A DNA stretch of 64,000 nt from JBAWXE01 sp037144255. GTDB taxonomy: Bacteria > Bacteroidota > Bacteroidia > Chitinophagales > Chitinophagaceae. A program made the position numbers and the translations under genes. Below the pieces are notes generated by a model, which did no database searches, was not told where the DNA came from, and saw only the letters and a list, made by a program, of their open reading frames with translations. This document shows positions 1 to 8,145 of the stretch, piece after piece (the first letter of the stretch is position 1; each line of letters opens with the position of its first letter). The DNA lies in contig JBAWXE010000004.1 of NCBI GenBank assembly GCA_037144255.1, positions 1-64,000 on the forward strand. The letters run 5' to 3'.

Positions 1-726
1 ATCTGCTGTCTCACATATGTCAGTTCTTTCTCCGTAGCAGACGTTAATAGTTTCATATGATTTCTCCCATTTGTATTTACACATTAAGGATACGATCAAG
101 TGGCAAAGGTCATTTACTTCAATAGTTTCCCAATAGCCCAATCCTTGAGTGTTCAAAATAATTTCTTTATCTTCTAAACATTTCTTAGCTGTATTGTAGA
201 TAATACCAGAGTTCCTATCACCTCCGTATATTCCCGGAAGGCGTAATGTAAGTCCTTTAATATCGGAAGTATTACAAAAGAAAGAAGTAATATTTTCTGC
301 CAACATTTTGCTTAAGCCATATACACTTAAAGGTGATAGATTACCAGATTCAATAACAGGAATAGTATTTTGCTTAGCATATACTGTCATTGATGAGGAG
401 AAAATAATCTTGTCTGTCAATGAAATAGATTTAATATATTCCAAAAACAGAGAATAATTAAATGTGTTTGAGTGCAAAACATCGTTATCCAAGTTCACTT
501 TGCCAATACCTGAAATTTTTGCTGCAAGAATGATCACTAGATCGAATTTATTTCCCTCTAGTACCTTGTAAGTATCTAGGTTATCAAAATCAATCTGAAA
601 ATAATTATCAATATTTAATTTTTGGGTACCCGTAATAAATATGTGATTAGATGTATCCATTTTATTACTTAGATGCTTACCTAAATATCCATTACCACCA
701 ACAATAAGAATTCTACTGTTCTTCAT
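1..726 (-). CDS. NAD-dependent epimerase/dehydratase, C-terminus beyond window
   Basis: Translating the minus strand from the ATG at 726 gives an open frame to the left edge (about 241 residues, incomplete). The N-terminus has a Rossmann motif GGNGYLG at residues 9-15, then a catalytic-type SSM...YGLSK segment (Tyr-x3-Lys), typical of extended short-chain dehydrogenases acting on nucleotide sugars. Its start overlaps the end of the ATP-grasp gene by 14 bases, so it belongs to the same operon. The sugar substrate cannot be told from sequence. An epimerase or 4-reductase tailoring a glycan sugar is likely from context. Confidence 0.8.
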   Translation of the reverse strand, partial: MKNSRILIVGGNGYLGKHLSNKMDTSNHIFITGTQKLNIDNYFQIDFDNLDTYKVLEGNKFDLVIILAAKISGIGKVNLDNDVLHSNTFNYSLFLEYIKSISLTDKIIFSSSMTVYAKQNTIPVIESGNLSPLSVYGLSKMLAENITSFFCNTSDIKGLTLRLPGIYGGDRNSGIIYNTAKKCLEDKEIILNTQGLGYWETIEVNDLCHLIVSLMCKYKWEKSYETINVCYGERTDICETAD

Positions 727-1666
727 AAAAACAATTCTCCCATCTACGATGAAGAATAATACCGGATTTAGGTCTTACTAAATTGCTTGTCGAAAATTGT
801 TTGTTATGATTTTCAATATAAAGTGATATTTCATCTACACCACCTGCATAGCTCATAATTGTTGTAGTAGAGAATCTAGGATTAATCTCAAAGATTTTGA
901 CGTCTCCGGACTCGGTAACATATAACTGTACATTGATTGGCCCAGAGGGTTTCAATTCATTAACTATTCTAGTTGCAATAGCATCTATAACATCTGAATT
1001 CTCTGTAACAGCCACCTGAGTAATGCCTCTTTTTCTAATAATTTTTTTAGTACTAATACAAAGAATCTCATTCATATTATTTGTAGAAACACCAACCGTG
1101 TATTCTGTACCCATTACTAATTCCTGAATTAAGATATCTTTAGGGGCATATTTTTCCAATAAATAATAAGCATTCAATTCTTCATCACTGGTTATTTTTC
1201 TAATACCTCGACTACCTCTTCCTGTATTTGGTTTTACAAATATTGGATAAGGAATCTGTTGTTTGAATTCTGAACCAGTATAGGATTTAATTGAAGAAAT
1301 ACCTAATGAATCCAACTTGTGCATTAGTGCATACTTGTCTAAGCATAGATTGCTAAACTCAATGGTGGGAGTCATCACTGAATAGTTAAGCATGTCATTA
1401 AATTTCATTTTAGCAGTTACAATCTCTTCATCAATTAAAGGAATATAACAATCAATTTCATAACGTTGAATGATTTGACTGATAAAATCCCAATAAGTGT
1501 CATCAGAAACTAAGGGCGCCGGGAAGAAATTAAAATCAGGATATAAATTTTTCAGTAGACTATCAGAATCAACATAAAACAGGTCATACTTACCAACTAA
1601 TTGATGATGTAAGTATGGGAATAGGGATCCCCCAAGACCAGACATCAATAATTTTTTCTTTCTCAT
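713..1666 (-). CDS. ATP-grasp family ligase (PylC/carbamoyl-phosphate synthase-like)
   Basis: The protein of 317 residues has the ATP-grasp layout: an N-terminal pre-ATP-grasp region, the nucleotide-binding segment FVKPNTGRGSRGI near residue 145, the IQELVMGTEYTVGV strand and the metal-binding FEINPRFSTT segment. Such enzymes activate a carboxylate as acyl phosphate and join it to an amine or similar nucleophile. An upstream ATG at 1678 exists, but the start at 1666 forms an ATGA overlap with the stop of pseI, so I choose it. Its place directly after PseI suggests that it modifies the nonulosonic acid or its amino groups. That role is inference; the true substrate is unknown. Confidence 0.75.
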   Translation of the reverse strand: MRKKKLLMSGLGGSLFPYLHHQLVGKYDLFYVDSDSLLKNLYPDFNFFPAPLVSDDTYWDFISQIIQRYEIDCYIPLIDEEIVTAKMKFNDMLNYSVMTPTIEFSNLCLDKYALMHKLDSLGISSIKSYTGSEFKQQIPYPIFVKPNTGRGSRGIRKITSDEELNAYYLLEKYAPKDILIQELVMGTEYTVGVSTNNMNEILCISTKKIIRKRGITQVAVTENSDVIDAIATRIVNELKPSGPINVQLYVTESGDVKIFEINPRFSTTTIMSYAGGVDEISLYIENHNKQFSTSNLVRPKSGIILHRRWENCFYEEQ

Positions 1667-2691
1667 ATAGCTTCCCATGTAATTGGGTCATCGGTATCAA
1701 TATCTATTTGTGCTCTTCTACCAATTACATAATCGAGCATAGAAGGATGGATACCATAACCAGGCCTTTTAATAATTATATCATCAGATGTAATAACTGC
1801 ACCTGCCTTGATAGGTTTTTTCGCCAAAATACTGCGTCGCGCATTGGTATAGAATTCCATTTCTTCTTCACGCGGCCCATTTTTCATTCCATCACCATAT
1901 GCATCTTCGACATCTCTTATTTTTGTGACCATACTTTTCAACTCGTCAGGTTGAATAGCAAAAATATGATCAGGTCCGCTCATGTTTCTATCTAATGTGT
2001 AGTGCTTTTCAATCACTTTTGCACCTAATGCCACTGCAGAACAAGCAATATGGTCTCCTAATGTATGATCTGAATACCCAACAATAACATTAAAAGCTCT
2101 TTTTATGGTATCCATTGTCCTGAGATTAGACAAATGAATAGGAGCAGGATAAATAGAAGTGCATTGCAATACTACGATCTTCTCATTTTTATTTTTTCTA
2201 CAGATATTAATAGCAGTTTCAATTTCACCCATTGTAGCCATTCCGGAAGAAAAAATAACACCTTTGCCAGTTTTACTAATTTCATCAACTAAACGGACAT
2301 CGACCATGTCAAATGAAGCCATTTTCATTAATGGCATATCTACTGCAATAGCTATCTTGATCGCTTCAGAGTCACAAGGAGAGTCCAAAAAATCGATTTT
2401 GTTATTTCTACAAATTTCTGCAAGTTGAGCATGCCAAGACCTATCAATTTCCAGCTTTTCAATCAAGCTAAATATGTCCTCTTCATATAAACTAATCTTG
2501 TTTGTCTTCTTGGAATAATGTTGTGAGGCCTTAAATGTTTGAAATTTTACTGCGTTAACGCCTGCCTCAGCAGCCCTTTGTATCAATTCACAAGCAATAT
2601 CGAAATTGCCATTATGATTGCTACCGATCTCTGCAATAATATAGCAAGGAGAAGTATCACTAATGTTGAAAAAATGAGTTTGAATATTCAT
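1663..2691 (-). CDS. pseI: Pseudaminic acid synthase (NeuB family)
   Basis: A 342-residue NeuB-type synthase condensing phosphoenolpyruvate with a 6-carbon amino sugar to give a 9-carbon nonulosonic acid. Visible family motifs are IAEIGSNHNGN, VKFQTFK, the ISKTGKGVIFSSGMAT strand, VGYSDHTLGD and VIEKHYTLDRNMSGPDH. Metal and substrate ligands lie in the SDH and EKH motifs. A C-terminal SAF (antifreeze-like) domain covers about residues 280-342. The start ATG overlaps the stop of the PseG-PseH gene by one base (TAATG). PseB, PseC, PseG and PseH homologues just upstream make pseudaminic acid the best product. Sequence alone does not exclude a legionaminic or sialic acid synthase. Confidence 0.82.
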   Translation of the reverse strand: MNIQTHFFNISDTSPCYIIAEIGSNHNGNFDIACELIQRAAEAGVNAVKFQTFKASQHYSKKTNKISLYEEDIFSLIEKLEIDRSWHAQLAEICRNNKIDFLDSPCDSEAIKIAIAVDMPLMKMASFDMVDVRLVDEISKTGKGVIFSSGMATMGEIETAINICRKNKNEKIVVLQCTSIYPAPIHLSNLRTMDTIKRAFNVIVGYSDHTLGDHIACSAVALGAKVIEKHYTLDRNMSGPDHIFAIQPDELKSMVTKIRDVEDAYGDGMKNGPREEEMEFYTNARRSILAKKPIKAGAVITSDDIIIKRPGYGIHPSMLDYVIGRRAQIDIDTDDPITWEAI

Positions 2692-4175
2692 TATATTACT
2701 TTTAAAAACTGAGTATACAAGGATTCATCCATTATTGTACTACCTATACTTATAAATCCCAATTTTTCGAATGTCTTTAATGAAGAATAGTTCGTATCCT
2801 TTACTAGAGCTGTAATCCGTATGGTAGCATGATGTTCGGACACGAGTTGTTTCATTGCCATCCTTAAGATCACAGCACCTAAGCCATTTTTTCTGAATTG
2901 CTTATCAATTGAATAATCAATGAGGTAGTCTCCATTAACAAGATCAAATCTAACTTGCCCTAAAGGGTTGTGATTATTTTCAAAATAGTATAAAAACGAA
3001 CTTTTTCTGTTGATATTTTTTATAAACCATTCCTTATGATGTTCTAACAAGATAGGGTCGGTATTTATGGCATTCTGTCTCACATCAGGGTCATTAGCCC
3101 AATAGAAATATGTAAGTATATCATCCAAATTAGCTTTTCGAATAGATATTTCACTCTCAACGATCAAGTCATTGAATACTTTATTCAATTTTATAGAAGA
3201 GTTCCCTGTAACATTGATCTTTTGGTTAGCAATATGAGTTTTCCACTGTTCAGACTTAATATATGTATCAATTTGTTTGGTCAAGGAATCATTACTAAGT
3301 TCTTGGAATGAGCCAACCGAAGAACAACAATTAAGTTTTACACATCCTTCAAGAATTAATCTCTGATTTTCGACATAGGTGCCTAACAATAATCCCATCC
3401 CTATACTCATAACTTCGAGACAAATACTACTTGCCGGGATAATAGCCAATTGACTATCCAACATAATATTGATCATTTCATGAGCATCAACATTAAAGTG
3501 AAGTTCAATCACTTTTGAACCATTAGATGCAACAAAATGGTTCAATTCATCTAAGTAGTGATATCCTGATCCAACAACGATATTTATCCTTTTTATCTCA
3601 TCAATTAAAAGTATAGCTTCAAGTGACTTTTTCGTGAGATTATATTTATCTACTCCACCAAAACAAATAAATGCTGTATCTATAGTTTCAATCTGCCTAT
3701 TTTGTTGTGCAATAACTAGAAACTCTCTTCTTAGGAGGGCAAATTGTGTACCTAAACATAATTGTGTGAAGGGGTCAGTATCATATTGTTGAGCAGAAAT
3801 CCCAGCTGCATGATTAATTATCACATCTGCGCTAATATGTGAGAGATGTAGATCATCGATATAAACCAATTTACAACCTCTATTTTTGATTGCTATTCTG
3901 TATTCATCATCAAATTGGTAACCATCAAGTACAACAATATCAATATTGTCCAAATGATGAATTAATTCTTCAGCTTTGGGGATATTGGATTTAGGCAATT
4001 CGATGATATTATTGCAGTTTTCTATTATTATTTCCTTTAAAATTTTTGCTGGATCTTGAATAGCAAAATGACAGGAATAATTTTCACGTAACATAGATAT
4101 TAGAGCCAAACTGCGCATAACATGGCCTAGTCCAATTACATTATTTCCATCAGCTCTAAATAAAATATTTCGCAT
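2691..4175 (-). CDS. PseG-PseH fusion: UDP-sugar hydrolase plus GNAT acetyltransferase
   Basis: A 494-residue two-domain protein. Residues 1 to about 330 resemble PseG, the hydrolase that removes UDP from UDP-2,4-diacetamido-2,4,6-trideoxy-altrose. The start FRADGNNVIGLGHVMRSLAL carries the GxGHxxR motif with the catalytic-type His. Residues about 340-494 form a GNAT domain (ISIRKANLDD start, RKNGLGAVILRMAM acetyl-CoA loop, YSSLKTFEKLGF end) like PseH, which N-acetylates the 4-amino group. The two steps are consecutive but in reverse order along the chain (PseH acts first), so the fusion may channel the intermediate. It overlaps both neighbours by one base (TAATG). Function is inferred from domains and context. 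Confidence 0.8.
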   Translation of the reverse strand: MRNILFRADGNNVIGLGHVMRSLALISMLRENYSCHFAIQDPAKILKEIIIENCNNIIELPKSNIPKAEELIHHLDNIDIVVLDGYQFDDEYRIAIKNRGCKLVYIDDLHLSHISADVIINHAAGISAQQYDTDPFTQLCLGTQFALLRREFLVIAQQNRQIETIDTAFICFGGVDKYNLTKKSLEAILLIDEIKRINIVVGSGYHYLDELNHFVASNGSKVIELHFNVDAHEMINIMLDSQLAIIPASSICLEVMSIGMGLLLGTYVENQRLILEGCVKLNCCSSVGSFQELSNDSLTKQIDTYIKSEQWKTHIANQKINVTGNSSIKLNKVFNDLIVESEISIRKANLDDILTYFYWANDPDVRQNAINTDPILLEHHKEWFIKNINRKSSFLYYFENNHNPLGQVRFDLVNGDYLIDYSIDKQFRKNGLGAVILRMAMKQLVSEHHATIRITALVKDTNYSSLKTFEKLGFISIGSTIMDESLYTQFLKVI

Positions 4176-5950
4176 TATTTTATCTTAGTATACTTATTCA
4201 ATGTATCAATTAATGTTCTATCAGTTTGGTATTTTACTTCAAGGTTAGAATTAATCTTTGCGATATCAGGATTACTATCTAAATAGTTGAAGATATTTTT
4301 GAGATTTGTATCTAAATTCTTCTCTTTGAAATGGTCATAAATCTTATTGAACATGATTAGATCTTCTGGGTAATCTAATGTAAGGCGATAATCCCTTATT
4401 AAATGATTTGGAAGATCAACCAAATTCAATTTAAAATATTCTGGGTTATTCATAAAATAAAAGGTCATATACTCCGAATAATCAGCAGATGGAAAGAAAG
4501 ACTTAGCTCTTCTTAATGCTTCTGCATTAATGATTTCAAGATTAGTACCAATTGCTGCAGAATTCGCCTTTGTATAGTCAGCTCCATTTTTAAAATGTGA
4601 CTCTAACAATATTTCAAGTATATCATTAGAAACGTATTGCATGTCAGCAGTAATACGAATAAAAATATCAACATCATACTTGTCAAGTACGTCTGCCACA
4701 CGCTTCATTACGTCTAAAGGGTGTCCACGATAAAATTTGACTTTTGGTCGGTATGTATACTTTTCTAATATTGCATCCTCTTCTACATCACTAGTAGCCA
4801 ATACAGTTGTAGTTACATTTTTAAAGCACAATGCACTTTTGATACATAATTCTACAGATGTTAGATCTCCTATCATCTTTAATGCTTTCTGCGGTAGTCT
4901 GGATGACTTCATTCTGCAAGCTATCACCGAACCAATATTAGCTTTCTTAAAATCATCCCTATTCAAGGTATCTCCTTGCTCTTTATCTACACCCAGTATA
5001 TGGTATGAATTGAGATACTCATGTATCTCGTTTGCTCTCATGCCAACCTTATTACTTCTACGAAATTCAAAATCATTATTTAAATCTGGAATGCAGCCGG
5101 CTTTTAATGACTTATTAAGTACGGGTATCTGTATGGTAGTATTAAGATAGTTTGCCTCATTAATATTTATAAAAGGCTGATTAAAGGCTGTTGTATAATC
5201 ATTGAGAATTTCTAAATATTTATTATATTGATTTAAGTCCATACTGGAGTAAAAATCATATTTTGGTACAGATCCACTCAGTCTAATATGCTTCTCTATC
5301 AATTCTATACCAGATAGATACGCTATAACAGGGAGGTAATATGATTCATCTAAAGCAGGGTCTATGTGATCAGCAAAACAGAACCTATTATTGAATTGTT
5401 CTTTAAGTTCCTTTATTTTGGAAAGGCCGGAATCCACTAGTTTAGTAGGATATGCTTGAAAACCTATTTGTAATATTACTTCTTTGGGTTGCAATTTGGA
5501 ATTAAACTCTTCAATAATGCCTTCAATATTATTGAAATCAATACCTGAAATATTTAGTATAACTAATTTATCACTAAGATCGACCTGAGAAAGCAATTCA
5601 ATTATCTTTGTATTATATAAAGTCGATGACTGGAATTTAAACCCATATACTCTATCAAGATTATTTATCGCAATTTCACATGAATATTCATCAAAAGTGT
5701 CAATCCAAATATGCTTTGTTTCAGCAGCTTTATTAATGATTTTCTTCCATTGGTCCTTATTGAAAAAAAGTTGTTGGTATACTTCATACCAAGCGTAATC
5801 AGGTAAAGCTATTTTGTCATATTTAAAAGGTTGAAATTTTATACCGAAATTTTCGGTAAAACCTTTATACTCATCCAGCAAATCCATCATGTAGTTAAAA
5901 TCACCCGCATGAACATTTGCAATCTCCAGTATATTATATGCTGTATTCAT
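4175..5950 (-). CDS. Diverged NeuB-like domain fused to SpsF/PseF-like cytidylyltransferase
   Basis: A 591-residue fusion. Residues 1 to about 255 keep a worn NeuB barrel pattern: ANVHAGD in place of EIGxNHxG, IKFQPFKYDKI in place of VKFQTFK, FCFADHIDPALDE in place of the SDH motif, and LIEKHIRLSGSVPKYDF in place of EKHFTLDxxxxGPDH. A SAF-like stretch follows at about 265-325. Residues about 338-591 form a cytidylyltransferase of the SpsF/PseF type (ACRMKSSRLPQKAL, FIRITADMQ, LTLDYPEDL). The C-terminal half is the only PseF candidate in the Pse set and would make CMP-pseudaminate. Whether the barrel is catalytic is unknown. It keeps the two metal-type His motifs, so it may still be active, or it may act as a scaffold. 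Confidence 0.75.
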   Translation of the reverse strand: MNTAYNILEIANVHAGDFNYMMDLLDEYKGFTENFGIKFQPFKYDKIALPDYAWYEVYQQLFFNKDQWKKIINKAAETKHIWIDTFDEYSCEIAINNLDRVYGFKFQSSTLYNTKIIELLSQVDLSDKLVILNISGIDFNNIEGIIEEFNSKLQPKEVILQIGFQAYPTKLVDSGLSKIKELKEQFNNRFCFADHIDPALDESYYLPVIAYLSGIELIEKHIRLSGSVPKYDFYSSMDLNQYNKYLEILNDYTTAFNQPFININEANYLNTTIQIPVLNKSLKAGCIPDLNNDFEFRRSNKVGMRANEIHEYLNSYHILGVDKEQGDTLNRDDFKKANIGSVIACRMKSSRLPQKALKMIGDLTSVELCIKSALCFKNVTTTVLATSDVEEDAILEKYTYRPKVKFYRGHPLDVMKRVADVLDKYDVDIFIRITADMQYVSNDILEILLESHFKNGADYTKANSAAIGTNLEIINAEALRRAKSFFPSADYSEYMTFYFMNNPEYFKLNLVDLPNHLIRDYRLTLDYPEDLIMFNKIYDHFKEKNLDTNLKNIFNYLDSNPDIAKINSNLEVKYQTDRTLIDTLNKYTKIK

Positions 5951-5986
5951 AATTGCATTTTAATAGTTTCTATCACCTCTTTTATA

Positions 5987-7135
5987 TTATTTATTTATAA
6001 ATTCTAGCACCTTGTCAATTACAAACTGTTGTTCATCAATTGAGAGTGTTGGATACATTGGAAGGCTAAGGCAATGCGCATAATACATTTCAGAATTTGG
6101 GAAATCACCTACTTTGAAACCTAGTTGCTTATAATATGGCATTGTATGTACAGGAATGTAGTGTACCTGGGCAAAAATATTATGCTCCTTAAGATAGTTA
6201 TACAAACCAAGCCTATCGCTAACTTGGATAATATATAAATGGTATGCATGTCCTTCATTATAAGGAAATATTTCAATTTTTGAATTTGACTTAAATGCCC
6301 TTTCATACGTTTGGGCAATATCCCTTCTAGCTGATAAACCTTCATCTGCTCGTTTCAATTGACTAATTCCCAAAGCGGCTTGGAAATCAGTAAGTCTATA
6401 ATTATATCCTAACTCTTGCATTTCATAATACCAGCCACCATGATTCTCATGCAATAGATTAGGATTCTTAGTGATTCCATGCGTTCTTAGCAAAAGAAGC
6501 TTTTGGAATAATGCCTCATCATTAGTGGTTATCATACCACCTTCTCCTGTAGCAATATGCTTAACGGGATGGAATGAAAAGATAGAGAGATCAGCATATT
6601 GACCATTCCCACAATTGACTTTATTATTCTTGCTATCTACAAAATATCCACCGGGAGCATGACAAGCGTCTTCTATAATCCAAAGACCATGTTCATTTGC
6701 AAGCTTTCTAAATGCTTCTGTATCAACTGCATAACCTGCAAAATCAACCGGAATCATGCCTTTAAAAAAACCTCGTGGTTTACTTTTAATTAGAGCATCC
6801 ACTTTATGAATATCTAGTGTTGCAGTTGTCGGATCAATATCTGCGAAGAATACATTACCACCACAATACCTTACGCAATTTGCGGATGCTGCAAAAGTTA
6901 TTGGTGTGGTAATAACATTGGTAGATTCATTTACATTAAGTGCTAATGTACAAAGGTGCAATGCTGCGGTACCATTAGAAACTGCCACAGCATATTTTAC
7001 CCCAATGTATTGAGCAAATGCTTTTTCGAATAAATCAATCGTAGGTCCCTGTGTAAGAAAATCAGATTGTAACACCTGAGCTACCGCATCTAGATCATCA
7101 TGCGTGATGTGTTGTTTACCGTATGGTATTTTCAT
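5987..7135 (-). CDS. pseC: PseC-type UDP-4-keto-sugar aminotransferase
   Basis: A 382-residue DegT/DnrJ/EryC1/StrS aminotransferase that converts the 4-keto product of PseB to the 4-amino sugar with PLP and glutamate. The PLP lysine lies in FSFHPVKHIATGEGG, which is preceded by WIIEDACHAPGG. The N-terminus KIPYGKQHITHDDLDAV...DFLTQGP matches PseC proteins. The start at 7135 lies 4 bases after the pseB stop. A longer reading from 7165 would overlap pseB and adds residues not typical of the family. It is followed by the NeuB-like/cytidylyltransferase fusion after 36 bases. Confidence 0.88.
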   Translation of the reverse strand: MKIPYGKQHITHDDLDAVAQVLQSDFLTQGPTIDLFEKAFAQYIGVKYAVAVSNGTAALHLCTLALNVNESTNVITTPITFAASANCVRYCGGNVFFADIDPTTATLDIHKVDALIKSKPRGFFKGMIPVDFAGYAVDTEAFRKLANEHGLWIIEDACHAPGGYFVDSKNNKVNCGNGQYADLSIFSFHPVKHIATGEGGMITTNDEALFQKLLLLRTHGITKNPNLLHENHGGWYYEMQELGYNYRLTDFQAALGISQLKRADEGLSARRDIAQTYERAFKSNSKIEIFPYNEGHAYHLYIIQVSDRLGLYNYLKEHNIFAQVHYIPVHTMPYYKQLGFKVGDFPNSEMYYAHCLSLPMYPTLSIDEQQFVIDKVLEFINK

Positions 7136-7139
7136 ATGC

Positions 7140-8144
7140 TTAGACTGTGAAATTTGGATCAACATGTGTTCTTATCAATTCTCTAATATCTTCAACACTT
7201 AACCATTCTGTGTTTGTACCAGAATTATATTTAAACCCTTCAGGTACATTGACAGCATTGTTCCTTTTTATAAACTCTGCAAGGTCCCATACTGGTACTT
7301 GTGGCAGGATAGCATAATACTTACCCATGTCATAGGTAGAAAAAGAATCTGACTCAGTGATCATTTCTTCATGTATCTTTTCACCAGGTCTTATTCCCAC
7401 AATTTTCTTTTCAGCTTTTGGTGCTACTGCTTCAGCCACATCCATAATTCTATACGATGGGATTTTAGGTACAAATATCTCACCACCCATTGCATGTTTT
7501 ATTGCATGGATAACCATTTCTACACCATCTTCAAGAGAAATATTAAAACGTGTCATTCTCTCATCTGTAATTGGGATTACACCGTCTTTTCTTTTATTAA
7601 GAAAGAAGGGTATTACAGACCCGCGCGAACCCATTACATTACCATATCGAACAACTGAAAAACGTATATCCTGCCAGCCCTTAATATTATTACCGGCTAC
7701 AAATAACTTATCAGAACATAGTTTTGTAGCACCATATAGATTAATTGGTGCTGCTGCTTTGTCTGTAGATAAAGCAACTACATTTTTAACACCTGTACTT
7801 AATGCAGCTTCAATAATATTTTCAGCACCTAATACATTGGTCTTGATAAACTCCATTGGATTATATTCTGCGGCTGGTACTTGTTTCAATGCAGCGGCAT
7901 GTATAACTATATCCACACCATCGAATGCTCTTTTCAAACGTTCCCTATCTCTAATGTCTCCTAAGAAATATCGCATATCCTTACCGTCTATTCCAGAGGA
8001 TTGCATCTCGAATTGTTTCAATTCATCTCTGCTAAATATGATGATCTTTTTAGGATGATAACGCTCTCTTAATATGCGAACGAATGTTTTACCAAAAGAT
8101 CCGGTACCACCGGTAATAAGTATGGTTTTGTCTGAAAAATCCAT
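7140..8144 (-). CDS. pseB: UDP-GlcNAc 4,6-dehydratase (inverting), PseB
   Basis: This 334-residue protein is the first pseudaminic acid enzyme: it dehydrates UDP-GlcNAc and inverts C5. It has GGTGSFGK at the N-terminus (NADP site), FSRDELKQFEMQ, HAAALKQVPAAEYNPMEF, and STDKAAAPINLYGATK with the active-site Thr-Asp-Lys and Tyr-x3-Lys set characteristic of PseB/FlaA1. The length is as expected. The partner aminotransferase is immediately downstream and the flippase ends 1 base upstream, showing one transcription unit. Confidence 0.92.
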   Translation of the reverse strand: MDFSDKTILITGGTGSFGKTFVRILRERYHPKKIIIFSRDELKQFEMQSSGIDGKDMRYFLGDIRDRERLKRAFDGVDIVIHAAALKQVPAAEYNPMEFIKTNVLGAENIIEAALSTGVKNVVALSTDKAAAPINLYGATKLCSDKLFVAGNNIKGWQDIRFSVVRYGNVMGSRGSVIPFFLNKRKDGVIPITDERMTRFNISLEDGVEMVIHAIKHAMGGEIFVPKIPSYRIMDVAEAVAPKAEKKIVGIRPGEKIHEEMITESDSFSTYDMGKYYAILPQVPVWDLAEFIKRNNAVNVPEGFKYNSGTNTEWLSVEDIRELIRTHVDPNFTV

Positions 8145-8145
8145 T

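Noticed and set aside
7357..8058. 233-residue plus-strand open frame
   Set aside because: It lies wholly antisense to pseB, which has full family motifs; its translation is Ile/Ser-rich with no domain, a shadow frame.
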